The notes beneath the pieces are model-generated. The model saw only the letters and a list, made by a program, of their open reading frames with translations, was not told the DNA's origin and did no database searches. The position numbers were made by a program, and so were the translations under genes. Positions 24,601 through 31,720 of a DNA stretch of 64,000 nt are shown piece after piece. Every line of letters begins with the position of its first letter. Within the stretch, counting starts at the first letter, position 1. Origin of the DNA: Mytilus edulis (Eukaryota > Mollusca > Bivalvia > Mytilida > Mytilidae); NCBI RefSeq assembly GCF_963676685.1, contig NC_092355.1, positions 56,641,613 to 56,705,612 of the forward strand. The letters run 5' to 3'.

Positions 24601-27600
24601 ACTCCTGAACTGAAAAAGTGAAACAAAATCGGCATTATTGAACTTGACCTCAATTTTGTCATCAGTAACAACATATTTAAAGGAGTAGGTTCAGTAAGAC
24701 CCCTTTTTGGCCCCCAAATATAGCAGTTTCACAATATTGTTAAAATGTAAACTGTTAGTTATTTATCAGAAAGTAGGTTTTGTTACATAAATATGGGCTG
24801 TTTTTGACGATACAATGAACATATATCGGGTACTAGCATCATTAAGTGTTGCTTAATTACTGAAATCTTCACAATTTTAGCATTTCAGTTAAATTTTTGA
24901 CGGATTCCGTCTTAAATGAAAGTGGCTGCATTTGTGTTCGTTCTTTACATTGAAATGTAAGTGGTATTTGTTGATAAAACATAACATATATAAAGGTTTA
25001 AGATGAACACGGATGTGGCCACTGTCATTTTTGATGACTAAATCAGTAAAATCTTTCACATACGCTAATTGAATCAACTGAAATAGACACTTAAGCTTTT
25101 AAAAAGTGTCCAAAATCTTTCGTCAGATGAACTTGAAATTTGAGGCCATAATCGGCCCTTACCGGACCTGATCCTTCGAAAAGCTTTGGTTGAACAGTTA
25201 AATGAGTAAATGCACGGACAGGACTTGAAACGGCATTTTTCAATCTTTCAAGAACCACAACTCCTGAACGGTAAAAGTCAAAATTGTCATTATTAAACTT
25301 GACCTCCATTTTGTTGTCAGTAACAACATATTAAAATTTCGAAAGCTTTGGTTGAACGTTTCATAAGTAAATGCACTGACAACAATTGGCTGCCGCCCGC
25401 CCGGCCGCCTTACATCCCCAAATCAATAACCGACTTTTTTGTCAAGAAATCCGGTTTAAAACGAAATCTAGTTGGCCATGTCCTTAACGTATAAATTTAT
25501 TCATAAGTTGTTCGTTAATGTTGCAAGTACTAAGGTGATCCATAAAAACTCTGCAAAGATGGCAGGCTTTTTGTTTTTGGTACCAAGATTTTTATTATTA
25601 TTTATTAATTTATTTTCGTGTGTACCAATTTGAATGGATTTAGGATTTTTTGCATTTTCGTAGATATTGATTTCGTGGTGTTGCTAAAGTCTACAAGCCT
25701 ATAGAAAATTCCGGTCTCACTAATTAGCGACAACAAGAATTTTAGCGACAACAAGCGTCAACAAGCGACAACAAGAATTATTTTAGCGACAACAAGCGAC
25801 AAGAAACTATTTAGCGACAAGAAAACATTTTTTTTAATTAAAATTAATTATTGCAATAAATATTAAAAGAATATGCAAAAGAAAATAATTTTAGCGACAA
25901 GAAAGTTAAAATTGATCATCTATTATGAATAACAGCCAGTATTACGTTTAATTATTGTATTATGAGATTACTTTTCTTTGTGTTTTAGAGCATATTATTT
26001 ATCTTATAATTTGTTTTATAAAACTCTGTTCGTGCAATATATATTAAGCTCGCAAAATGAATTATTTGTGCATCATTGTCCTGAAAATATTGACACAAAT
26101 TGTGAAATACAAAGAACTGAAATCAAACAGGAGGAAAAGAAAATTGAAATGTGAATGTTCACAATATCTTTCTTCCTCACAAATGTTTCATTTCTTCGAC
26201 GGTCTATCTATATATATATATAATAAAACATTTTAATTAGACATATCTGCTCGTATATTTAAAAAAAAAACATTAAATACAAATTTCTAATAATCTAATA
26301 AAAAAAAATGTTTTCTTGTCGCTAAATAGTCTTCTTGTCGCTTGTTGTCGCTAAAATAATTTTTGTTGTCGCTTCTTGTCGCTTGTTGACGCTTGTTGTC
26401 GCTAATTAGTGAGACCCGAAAATTCGTAATTTATTGAACATTTAAGTTTGTGGTTTATCTTTACTCACGAAATCCACAAAAATTGGTAACTCATGAATAG
26501 TAATGAGTCCCAAGTATATCTGCAGCATTGAATGAAAGTGGACTCTTTGACATGTTGGATATTTTACAGTTATATAATAATTAAGATATTAGTACTTGTA
26601 ATTAGACTAGTATGACAATCTAGGTAATATACTAAATGTCTGTTGACTTTTAACTAATGTATCTATTCAAGGGTGCTGCAGCTTTCTGGTATAATTTACT
26701 TCCAACAGGAGAAACTGATAAACGAACATTACATGCAGGTTGTCCTGTTGTTATTGGATCTAAATGGAGTAAGTTCATATGAATGGAATTGAGATTAACA
26801 TTGACATTCAATTCTCTGCAAACTCTTACGGAAATAAAAAATAAAAAACATTTTAAGATTAACATCTTTTTCTTATAGTTATGTTTTATTTTTTGCTTGA
26901 AAATGCAGTAATGAATATCTTAGAATGTCAATTGGCCGTTTCAGAATCTAAGGCATCATGGGTAATTTCACTGTTCGTACCCCAAAGTGAAAATAACGTT
27001 ACGTCATTGGTTGAATTTCCATTGTTTATATCGTTTAAACCAATCAAAACGCTTTGGTGTACGCTTTTGAAAATATTACCCAGGATGCATTAGATTCTGA
27101 AACGGCCAATTGAATAGTTATTGCAAACTGACTTACAAATGAAATAAACTTGAGGAAAAAGATGAATAGCTCCCTGAGGGTATCACTACCACTGGGTCGA
27201 TGCCTCTGCTGGTGGACTATTAGTCCCCGAGGGTATCACCAGCCCAGTAGCCAGTACTTCGGTACTGGCATGAAAATACGGATTTTTTGTGTTATTAAAA
27301 TTTGCTGTTACAAAATATTAGAAATTATCATAAATTAAGGAATGTATCTCCCTCATGCAAAGCTCTGATTCCTTTCACGGATTTGGCTATACTTTTTTGA
27401 CCTTTTGGATTATAGCTCTTCATCTTTTATATAAGCTTTGGATTTAAATATTTTGGCCACGAGCATCACTGAAGAGACATGTATTGTCGAAATGCGCATC
27501 TGGTGAAAGAAAATTGGTACCGTTAATTTTATAACAGATAAAAAGAAAAATATTGCCACCAAAACCAGACTAGTAATTTACACATGGGAGCTTGGCATTG

Positions 27601-27948
27601 ACAATAAATAGCATAAGCAAGGCATAACGTCTGATTGACACCTAGTTTTGCTTTTAAAACGTTCATACCACCTTTCTCATTCTTATTTATACGTTAATAA
27701 TCAAGCACCATGTTAAAGTTAAATGCATAATTTAATTATTTATCGCTAATTTGTATACAGATATAATTAAAAACAAACGGATTTTTTATTTTGACAAAAA
27801 AGACAAAATGTACAACTTATAAACCATACACTGTCTTGTTTGCTATATTATTGTAAGCCTTTCAAAATCGTTTGTTGTTTTAGTTGGAAACAAGTGGATA
27901 CGTGAAGCTGGGCAAATGTTCAAGAGACCATGTGATTTACACCCTTAA
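6438..27948 (+). CDS. P4HA: Prolyl 4-hydroxylase subunit alpha, complete 12-exon gene
   Basis: Joined exons 6438-6622, 8738-8904, 9771-10108, 11007-11058, 12865-12998, 14873-15037, 16453-16526, 18317-18482, 19245-19331, 23544-23612, 26672-26768, 27884-27948 give 1599 nt, 532 codons plus stop, close to the roughly 534 residues of human alpha(I). All introns are GT-AG and every phase matches. Seen: N-terminal hydrophobic signal (start ATG 6438, MKFVYTLFYVCSLINLLHG), the P4Ha_N region, the helical peptide-binding domain (about 130-240), then the 2OG-Fe(II) domain with HxD (H423, D425), distal H500 and 2-oxoglutarate lysine K510. Cysteines C287/C302 and C503/C528 match the two intrachain disulfides of the family. 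No KDEL, as expected, since the PDI beta subunit carries retention. Known role: hydroxylation of proline in X-Pro-Gly repeats of procollagen in the ER, using 2-oxoglutarate, O2, Fe2+ and ascorbate. A role in byssal collagen is possible but only inferred. Which animal paralogue it matches cannot be decided here. Confidence 0.95.
6855..6975 (-). repeat. Dispersed TCGGGTTGTTGTCTCTTTGACA-type repeat
   Basis: Shares ATGGGGAATGTGTCAAAGAG and the following segment with 15405-15490 (same orientation) and, inverted, with 20860-20910, 35040-35095 and 41510-41590. Confidence 0.6.
8370..8560 (+). repeat. Dispersed GGCAACAGT...CCGCTGTTCAAAA repeat
   Basis: Shares AATAAAGGCAACAGT, ACCGCTGTTCAAAA and CATAAATC with the block inside 18075-18180 and, inverted, with 34680-34730. 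Lies in P4HA intron 1. Confidence 0.6.
8738..8904 (+). CDS. P4HA: P4HA exon 2
   Basis: 167 nt. The acceptor TTTTTGAG and donor AC|GTAAGA keep phase with exons 1 and 3. It encodes the NAFHLIGRFVYKW block, which corresponds to the NAFKLMKRL stretch of vertebrate alpha subunits. Confidence 0.92.
9771..10108 (+). CDS. P4HA: P4HA exon 3 (peptide-substrate-binding domain)
   Basis: 338 nt, the longest exon, acceptor TTTTCAG and donor AAG|GTAAGA. It encodes the ASAQALLRLRTFY helix and the paired helices LSPSQALKLIRVA and ARLWCEALLARL of the TPR-like peptide-binding domain. Confidence 0.94.
10295..10440. repeat. Palindromic MITE-like hairpin in P4HA intron 3
   Basis: Outer arms TTACTGTCTTTTG / CAAAAGACAGTAA and inner arms AAACTGATATTCACT / AGTGAATATCAGTTT face each other around a short centre near 10365. 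Confidence 0.6.
11007..11058 (+). CDS. P4HA: P4HA exon 4
   Basis: 52 nt between TTGTAG and TTAG|GTATGA. It encodes AGMRRRSTEILSDFTQL, the last helix of the substrate-binding region. It is supported by phase on both sides and by position in the family alignment. Confidence 0.85.
11196..11215 (+). ncRNA. Hairpin with TTCG loop, copy B
   Basis: GTCAGAAC-TTCG-GTGTTGAC: an 8-bp stem with one mismatch and one G-T pair, closed by C(UUCG)G, an unusually stable RNA tetraloop. Confidence 0.55.
11410..11448 (+). ncRNA. Hammerhead-ribozyme-like core, copy B
   Basis: CTGATGA, stem II GTC-TTACGTA-GAC, GAAA, stem III CGC-GCGTCTG-GCG, then UA (NUH = GUA). Differs from copy A only in the stem II loop, where change is tolerated. 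Confidence 0.55.
11480..12864. other. Rest of P4HA intron 4
   Basis: G-rich run at 11560-11581, otherwise AT-rich intron sequence with no recognised feature. Confidence 0.5.
12865..12998 (+). CDS. P4HA: P4HA exon 5
   Basis: 134 nt, acceptor TTATTCAG, donor AAAA|GTATGT. It is acidic and ends in YKQLCRNNRK, equivalent to the family motif YEMLCRG; C287 is the first cysteine of the first disulfide. Confidence 0.92.
12999..14872 (+). other. P4HA intron 5, no recognised element
   Basis: AT-rich throughout. A fragment of a dispersed repeat (GTGGGTTTCATACATTTTG, ATAAACCTCCCACATGT) lies near 14725-14770 and resembles 8605-8650; nothing else stands out. Confidence 0.5.
14873..15037 (+). CDS. P4HA: P4HA exon 6
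   Basis: 165 nt, phase 0 on both sides, acceptor TATTTTAG and donor AGG|GTACGT. It encodes LYCFLK (C302) and VEIVNLKPEIYLFHDVIS, the conserved entry into the catalytic domain. Confidence 0.95.
15405..15540 (-). repeat. Dispersed TCGGGTTGTTGTCTCTTTG repeat, copy 2
   Basis: ATGGGGAATGTGCCAAAGAG and CAACAACCCGACCATAGAG, then CAGGTCTTCAATGCAACGAG; same family as 6855-6975. In P4HA intron 6. Confidence 0.6.
15990..16260 (+). repeat. Dispersed SINE-like repeat (CCCAAGTCAGGAGCCTG ... GTGTCTCATAG)
   Basis: Shares GTTACATATTTGTTTTTC, GTTGACTATGC and a run ending TCTCGTTTGGAGAGGTGTCT with 53025-53315, 56150-56400 and, inverted, 28430-28580. Confidence 0.65.
16453..16526 (+). CDS. P4HA: P4HA exon 7
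   Basis: 74 nt, acceptor TTTCAATAG, donor AGAC|GTAAGT. It ends in TTRVSQT, matching the RISKSAW segment of the family. The phase (two bases left over) is completed by exon 8. Confidence 0.88.
16545..17040. repeat. Dispersed repeat interrupted by a MITE-like insert
   Basis: Outer part (GATACCAGAG..., GAGGTGATATCAGGTGCGTC, TTCACATGTGGCGCCCG) matches 19390-19660. About 16610-16840 is foreign: it shares GTCTTCTGATTGGCTGACGT and GGTGCACACTG with 48670-49430. Confidence 0.6.
17595..17633 (-). ncRNA. Hammerhead-ribozyme-like core, copy C
   Basis: Identical to copy A through CTGATGA, GTC-TTTTGTA-GAC, GAAA, CGC-GCGTCTG-GCG and UA. Distal stem I could form as GGATT/GGTCC. Confidence 0.55.
17832..17852 (-). 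ncRNA. Conserved hairpin, copy C/D
   Basis: Same 8-bp stem GTCAGCAC/GTGCTGAC as copy A. Confidence 0.6.
17959..17997 (-). ncRNA. Hammerhead-ribozyme-like core, copy D
   Basis: Core and stem II identical to copy C, but stem III is CAC/GCG with an altered loop, so it carries one stem III mismatch. Confidence 0.5.
18317..18482 (+). CDS. P4HA: P4HA exon 8 (HxD iron-binding motif)
   Basis: 166 nt, acceptor TTCTTGCAG, donor AAC|GTAAGT. It encodes VNYGIGGMYHPHYDSN, which carries the Fe(II) ligands H423 and D425. Confidence 0.96.
19245..19331 (+). CDS. P4HA: P4HA exon 9
   Basis: 87 nt, acceptor ATATTACAG, donor TAC|GTAAGT. It encodes GDRIATWLYY, a near-exact family signature in the jelly-roll core. 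Confidence 0.96.
19390..19660 (+). repeat. Dispersed repeat, left half (split by a 3.4-kb element)
   Basis: GATACCAGAGGGAGAGTC to GGTCACATTCGTGAAAA. It resumes at 23073; together they form what I recognise as one mussel repeat. Confidence 0.6.
20096..20900 (+). mobile_element. Retroelement remnant inside the inverted-repeat element
   Basis: Opens with CTATAAAACCAGGTTCATTC (also near 36320 and, weakly, 51885), contains an RT fragment, then a 3' tail with GTTTAACCCCACC and TCGGGTTGTTG followed by CATTCCCCATTTCC. Probably one 3'-truncated or internally deleted copy. Confidence 0.6.
20170..20547 (+). pseudogene. Truncated reverse transcriptase fragment
   Basis: About 125 codons with FRYLDDILALNNDDF (the YxDD catalytic motif as YLDD), EIYPVELTLNKAN, FLDLDIYI and VNYPFLDGD. 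Upstream palm/finger motifs and everything after are missing. This RT type is abundant in mussels; I think it is Penelope-like but could not prove it against non-LTR elements. Confidence 0.65.
22100..22265 (+). repeat. MITE-like repeat with GGCGGATCTAG / CTGGATCCCCCACTG ends
   Basis: Imperfect inverted ends and internal GGTTCCAACCATATGTCCCC. It looks like a very common bivalve repeat; flanking duplication is unclear. Confidence 0.5.
23073..23395 (+). repeat. Dispersed repeat, right half
   Basis: GGAAAAGGGAAGGATACTG onward (ATATCCGATATCAT, GACGGTCAACCAAC, TATGCAGGCGCTGTTGGAAT). Continuation of 19390-19660. Confidence 0.6.
23544..23612 (+). CDS. P4HA: P4HA exon 10
   Basis: 69 nt, acceptor TATTTTAG, donor CAG|GTATAT. 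It encodes LNDVKIGGATVFPEV, a core beta-strand signature. The preceding intron is 4.2 kb because of a 3.4-kb insertion. Confidence 0.96.
24415..25400 (+). repeat. Tandem ~150-bp modules split by a 500-bp insert
   Basis: Modules with TTCAATCTTTCAA, CTCCTGAACGGTAAAAGT, TTTGTCATCAGTAACAACAT and GAAAGCTTTGGTTGAA recur at about 24415, 24585, 25165 and 25240. The series is broken at about 24680-25177 by the next entry. In P4HA intron 10. Confidence 0.6.
24680..25177. mobile_element. ~500-bp inverted-repeat element, copy 1
   Basis: Ends GGAGTAGGTTCAGTAAG and (reverse) GGATCAGGTCCGGTAAG. Internal GTACTAGCATCATTAAGTG and AAGTGGCTGCATTTGTGTTC recur in inverse orientation at 53920-54490. Confidence 0.6.
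25712..26417. mobile_element. 706-bp foldback element with 8-bp target duplication
   Basis: Ends GGTCTCACTAATTAGCGACA are perfect inverted repeats, and the ~115-bp arms are built of GCGACAACAAGC-type units. GAAAATTC flanks both sides (25704-25711, 26418-26425). The centre is AT-rich with no coding potential. The uninterrupted host sequence is seen at 42741-42780. Confidence 0.85.
26672..26768 (+). CDS. P4HA: P4HA exon 11 (distal His and 2OG-binding Lys)
   Basis: 97 nt, acceptor TATTCAAG, donor TGGA|GTAAGT. It encodes AAAFWYNLLPTGE and LHAGCPVVIGSKW, with the iron ligand H500 and K510, spaced 10 residues apart as in the family. Confidence 0.96.
26930..27111. mobile_element. AATT-flanked palindromic MITE, copy 1
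   Basis: Arms CCGTTTCAGAATCTAA and GATGCATTAGATTCTGAAAC; both ends bounded by AATT. Same family as 33547-33729 and 45677-45864. In P4HA intron 11. Confidence 0.75.
27250..27269 (+). ncRNA. Hairpin with TTCG loop, copy E
   Basis: GCCAGTAC-TTCG-GTACTGGC: perfect 8-bp stem. Relative to copies A and C, two base pairs have changed on both sides together. Confidence 0.6.
27469..27506 (+). ncRNA. Decayed hammerhead-like core, copy E
   Basis: CTGAAGA (change at the variable position 7), stem II GAC-ATGTATT-GTC, which swaps both strands of the GTC/GAC stem while keeping pairing, then GAAA. The cleavage-site triplet is lost (GGTGAA in place of GGCGTA), so it is probably inactive. Confidence 0.45.
27884..27948 (+). 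CDS. P4HA: P4HA exon 12 (C-terminus and stop)
   Basis: 65 nt, acceptor TTGTTTTAG. It encodes GNKWIREAGQMFKRPC, the usual C-terminal block, followed by DLHP and TAA at 27946. Confidence 0.95.
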
Positions 27949-28295
27949 GTTAACAGACATTTGATTAATCCTACACCAGCATCAAGAAACAATAACGATC
28001 AACGGATGGAGAAAAAATATTTTGAAACAGCTTATTTGAAACTCAATTCAATGTTACAGAGTTGGTATACAAAAAAATAGAATGCACTTTTAACTATAAC
28101 AGATGTTTACATTATACAACTGAAACAAGTCATATAATTTGCCTCTGGTGGAAATGAGGCAGCAAATGTGTTCGTTTACGGACAAAACGTGAGCATTATT
28201 TGGTGTGAAACATTTTTACCTATTAAAGGTTTATAACTGTGTGCAATGTTTTGCTGTATATAATTTTGATAATAAATTGGATTTTTTCAACTAAG
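27949..28295 (+). other. P4HA: P4HA 3' untranslated region
   Basis: It runs from the stop codon to shortly past the AATAAA. No further exon signal is seen; the true cleavage site is not known. Confidence 0.6.
28271..28276 (+). terminator. Poly(A) signal AATAAA of P4HA
   Basis: A canonical AATAAA lies 323 bp after the stop codon and is followed by a T-rich stretch. It is the best-placed signal downstream of the gene. Confidence 0.6.
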
Positions 28296-28329
28296 ATATT
28301 ACTGCTTAGTCTACTTTAACATATCAATA

Positions 28330-28600
28330 GTGCAACACTGCCGAAGTCCAAGCACTATGACATTGAGAGAATCTCCATGGAAATATGATGTGCAAATAAT
28401 AATACAACTGAACCCCAAGATCACTGTATAACCATTAACCTATACCACATAGTCAGGTATAAAAGGCCCCTAAATCACAAATGTAAAACAATTCAAACGA
28501 GAAAAACAAATATGTAACACAGCAACAAATGACAACCACTGAATAAAAGGCTCCTGACATAGGCACATACATACAGAATGGTCCGGGGTTACACAAGTTC
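28330..28600 (-). repeat. Dispersed SINE-like repeat, inverse copy
   Basis: CACATAGTCAGGTATAAAAG, TGTAAAACAATTCAAACGAG and AGGCTCCTGAC match the reverse complement of 15990-16260 and 53025-53315. Confidence 0.6.
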
Positions 28601-29200
28601 TTACTAGGGGTTCTGAAAGATTTATGTACACTGTAGTGTGCACATGACTTGTTAATGGAAACCTACAATAATGATTATAACAACAAAATAAATACAGATG
28701 GTGCAGATTATCCTTGTTGTTAAGGTTGTGATGGAAAAGGGGGAGGGAAGGGGAGGGGTAAATTAAAAACATAAAAAAAATTAAGTTTATATTTATTTAT
28801 GAAATACAAGTAAATATTAGTATTCTACATCTTCTTTCCTTACCAAGTTAATAAAAATATAAGATGAGGCAAAATGTATAATCATATAAAGAGCAATAAT
28901 TTGATGCATAAATTTACACTACAACCATTACAAAAATAATAAAGTACATGTAATTAACATATTATTTTACAACACATAATAAAAATGGACGGAAATTTTT
29001 ATAATATCTCTGTGAAATAATATTGACATTTAAAGTAAACTTGGGAAAAGATACAGCAAAATTTGCTGAAATAACTCTCAAAGGTTACAATTTTAAATTA
29101 TGTCTAGAATGTTAGGTGGCAATTTATAAGCCTTTTAAATGATAAATACACTATTATTTTTTTCTAATAAAATATTTAAACAAGAGTGCACACGCTGAAA
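28600..29200. other. Intergenic or 3' flank, no gene recognised
   Basis: A/G-rich stretch GGAAAAGGGGGAGGGAAGGG at 28732, otherwise AT-rich. A possible minus-strand acceptor at 28613 is discussed under the C8orf34-like gene. Confidence 0.4.
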
Positions 29201-30065
29201 TGTCTCGCCTTCTATACTTATCATTGATATTATGTTGATAGTCCTAAGTATAAAGCTAAGCTTTATTACAACTGTCACATAAACTTAACATTAACCAAGA
29301 TAACTAAACAAAGACCAATGAACCTTGAAAAAGAGGTCCAGGTCAGATGAACCATGCCAGGCAGACAGGTACAGCTAACAATGCTTCTATACAACATATA
29401 TAGTTGACACATTACTTATAGTTTAAGAAAAATAGACCAAAACACAAAAACTTAACACTGTGCAATGAACCGTGAAAATGAGTTCACGGTTAAATAAAAC
29501 CTGCTCGACTGACATAAAGATCATAAAATATTTCTATACACCAAATATAGTTGACCTATGGCATATAGCATTAGATAAAAAGACCAAAACTCAAAAACTT
29601 AACTTTGACCACTGAACCATGAAAATGAGGTCAAGGTCACATGACATCTGCCCGCTAGACATGTACACTTAACAATCATTCCATACAACAAATATAGTAG
29701 ACCTATTGCATATATAGCCGCAGCTGCTGCCGGATCACTATCCCTATGTCGAGCTTTCTGCAACAAAAGTTGCAGGCTCGACAAAAATTATACCCCATTT
29801 CAACAAGATATATTTACAAAATATATCAAATATATTATGTTTCCAACATTGTTTCAGTGTCTTGAGAGCTTTGACGTCATTAAAATATAACAGCTCTCCA
29901 GAGCAATTGCGTAACTATCTAAATCCCTTTACTTCCATTGAATACTGAAGCCTTTGAAATTAATCTTAAGTAAGATATATGTGTCTCTATCTTAAAGCTA
30001 TATAAAGTTAAATCTGTATCCAAAGTTTCAGTTATGTATACCACTACTGTATCCCAATTTTAGTA
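29200..30065. repeat. Complex dispersed repeat with ~147-bp tandem modules
   Basis: Three modules end in AAACTTAAC near 29451 and 29602 and share CTGAACCATGAAAATGAGGT-type starts and ACAAATATAGT...ACCTATTGCATAT. A block with GCAACTTTTGTTGCAG (29759-29774) and GTCGAGC follows; this is a repeat I recognise from mussels. Confidence 0.6.
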
Positions 30066-30308
30066 TGCTGAAAAATAAATACAAAATGTAAGATTAATGA
30101 ACTTGACCTATACAAGGAACCTTGCTCACTCTTCTTCTTATTGTTTCTCATCCTTTATGAAATAAAGCAAGGATTGTTTATCTTTTATGATCTAAATCAA
30201 TACTGTGAGTTCATTATTGTTCATTGGATACCAATTTTCACAGATTTTGTGAGTATAGCCCACCATATATAGGTGAACCACAAATTTAAATGTTCAAAGA
30301 TTGACAGA

Positions 30309-30690
30309 TTTTCTAGGTGTTATACATTTATACATTTATACAGATTTCTAGGTGTTATACATTTATACAGATTCTAGGTGTTATACATTTATACAGATTT
30401 CTAGGTGTTATACATGTATACAGATTCTAGGTGTTATACATGTATACAGATTCTAGGTGTTATACATGTATACAGATTCTAGGTGTTATACATGTATACA
30501 GATTTCTAGGTGTTATACATGTATACATTTTCTAGGTGTTATACATGTATACAGATTCTAGGTGTTCTACATGTATACAGATTCTAGGTGTTATACATGT
30601 ATACAGATTCTAGGTGTTCTACATGTATACAGATTTCTAGGTGTTCTACATGTATACAGATTTCTAGGTGTTATACATGTATACAGATTT
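30309..30690. repeat. 26-27-bp minisatellite, 14 copies
   Basis: Unit TTCTAGGTGTTATACATGTA plus TACAGA. Early copies carry ATTTA, later ones ATGTA, and three copies have GTTCTAC. ATACATGTAT within each unit is self-complementary. Confidence 0.9.
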
Positions 30691-30989
30691 TGACAAAACC
30701 ACGAAATCAAATATCCTTTGATGCAAGTTTTCCTAATTCCACGAAAATCTGGTACACATGAAAATATATGAATCCAGAGAAGACAAACTTCATGTTTTGT
30801 GCTTTCACTGTTCATCAATTATGTGCACCTTTATGAAACTATTTGTTAGATAGAGGACTGTATTCCTGCACTGTTAAAGTTCATCGTTCTTCTTAGTGAT
30901 TCTCATTATGCAGGATCAACTTGAAATTAATTTTGTTTCATAGGTACTTAAGGATGTACTTAGGTGAGGTTTTGGAATTTGTGTAAAAT

Positions 30990-31720
30990 CATACCTGTCA
31001 ACTCACCCGTTTTTTGCGGGTGACACCCGTTATTTTCACCTCTCACCCGGGAGTTTTTCTTTACCCGGCGGGTCCCGGGAATTTCTAACATTACCCGTTT
31101 CACCCGGATTTCTGACCGGAATTGTTTCCGGTATTTAGAAGTAATGCGACCTTCGGTTTTATCGGTCTTTTTCAATGTAACCAAAAGTCAAAATGTAGGA
31201 CTGTTTACCTGAGCTGTGAAATAAAACCACCCAAATAGTAAAGAGGGCCCTTTCAGTTGAAAATAACAAAGTGGTAGTTGAAAACAAGCCAAGATTTTTT
31301 GTTTTGTCAAAACTTGCTAAAACATTACTGGTTTTGCCAAACAGCAATGCAGACAGTGAGAGGGCATTTTCTTTAGTAAAGAAAATAGCTACAGAGTGTA
31401 GGGCTGATCTTAATAAGGATACACTGTGTGCTCTTCTTTCTTGTAAAATGAATACACATTTGCATTGCTATGAACTGAAACCAAGTGCAGTTCTTTTAAA
31501 GAATGCCAAGTCTGCTACTATGGAATATAACAATAGTCTGAAATAAACTTGTATACATGTTCTAACTGTTTCATATACATATTGACTATATAAATTATAT
31601 GTAAACATATTATTGTTCTTCAATTGAGCCCGCAAAATGTCGTACGCGTTATGACCTGAGATTTTTTTTCTCAATGCAGGTCATGACCTGACTTTTCATT
31701 TTCAGAGGTTGACAGGTATG
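30990..31720. mobile_element. hAT-like element nested in the TTAA element
   Basis: 731 bp with ends CATACCTGTCAAC and GTTGACAGGTATG. GTAAAAT is duplicated on both sides (30983-30989, 31721-31727), an eighth base mismatching. Contains a hAT transposase C-terminus. Near the left end ACCCGTTTTTTGCGGGT is a strong hairpin. Confidence 0.8.
31220..31546 (+). pseudogene. hAT transposase C-terminal dimerisation domain remnant
   Basis: Open from about 31220 to the stop at 31544-31546. LVLPNSNADSERAFSLVKKI and TLCALLSCKMN are the classic hAT dimerisation signature (A/SER-FS). The rest of the transposase is absent, so it is non-autonomous or dead. Confidence 0.75.

Larger units (their letters stand above)
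27165..27530 (+). repeat. Retrozyme-like repeat, copy E (divergent subfamily)
   Basis: CCACTGGGTCGATGCC, CCGAGGGTATCACCAGCCCA, hairpin 27250-27269, then a diverged hammerhead core at 27469. In P4HA intron 11. Confidence 0.7.

Noticed and set aside
28470-28772. 100-codon minus-strand frame, possible terminal exon of the C8orf34-like gene from an acceptor at 28613
   Set aside because: Most of it is a SINE-like dispersed repeat, and the residues do not resemble the family's C-terminus.
30309-30690. CRISPR-like array
   Set aside because: Direct tandem repeats with no unique spacers in a eukaryotic genome.
30591-30818. 75-codon minus-strand frame with NLYTCRTPR repeats
   Set aside because: It is just the 14-copy minisatellite read in an open frame.
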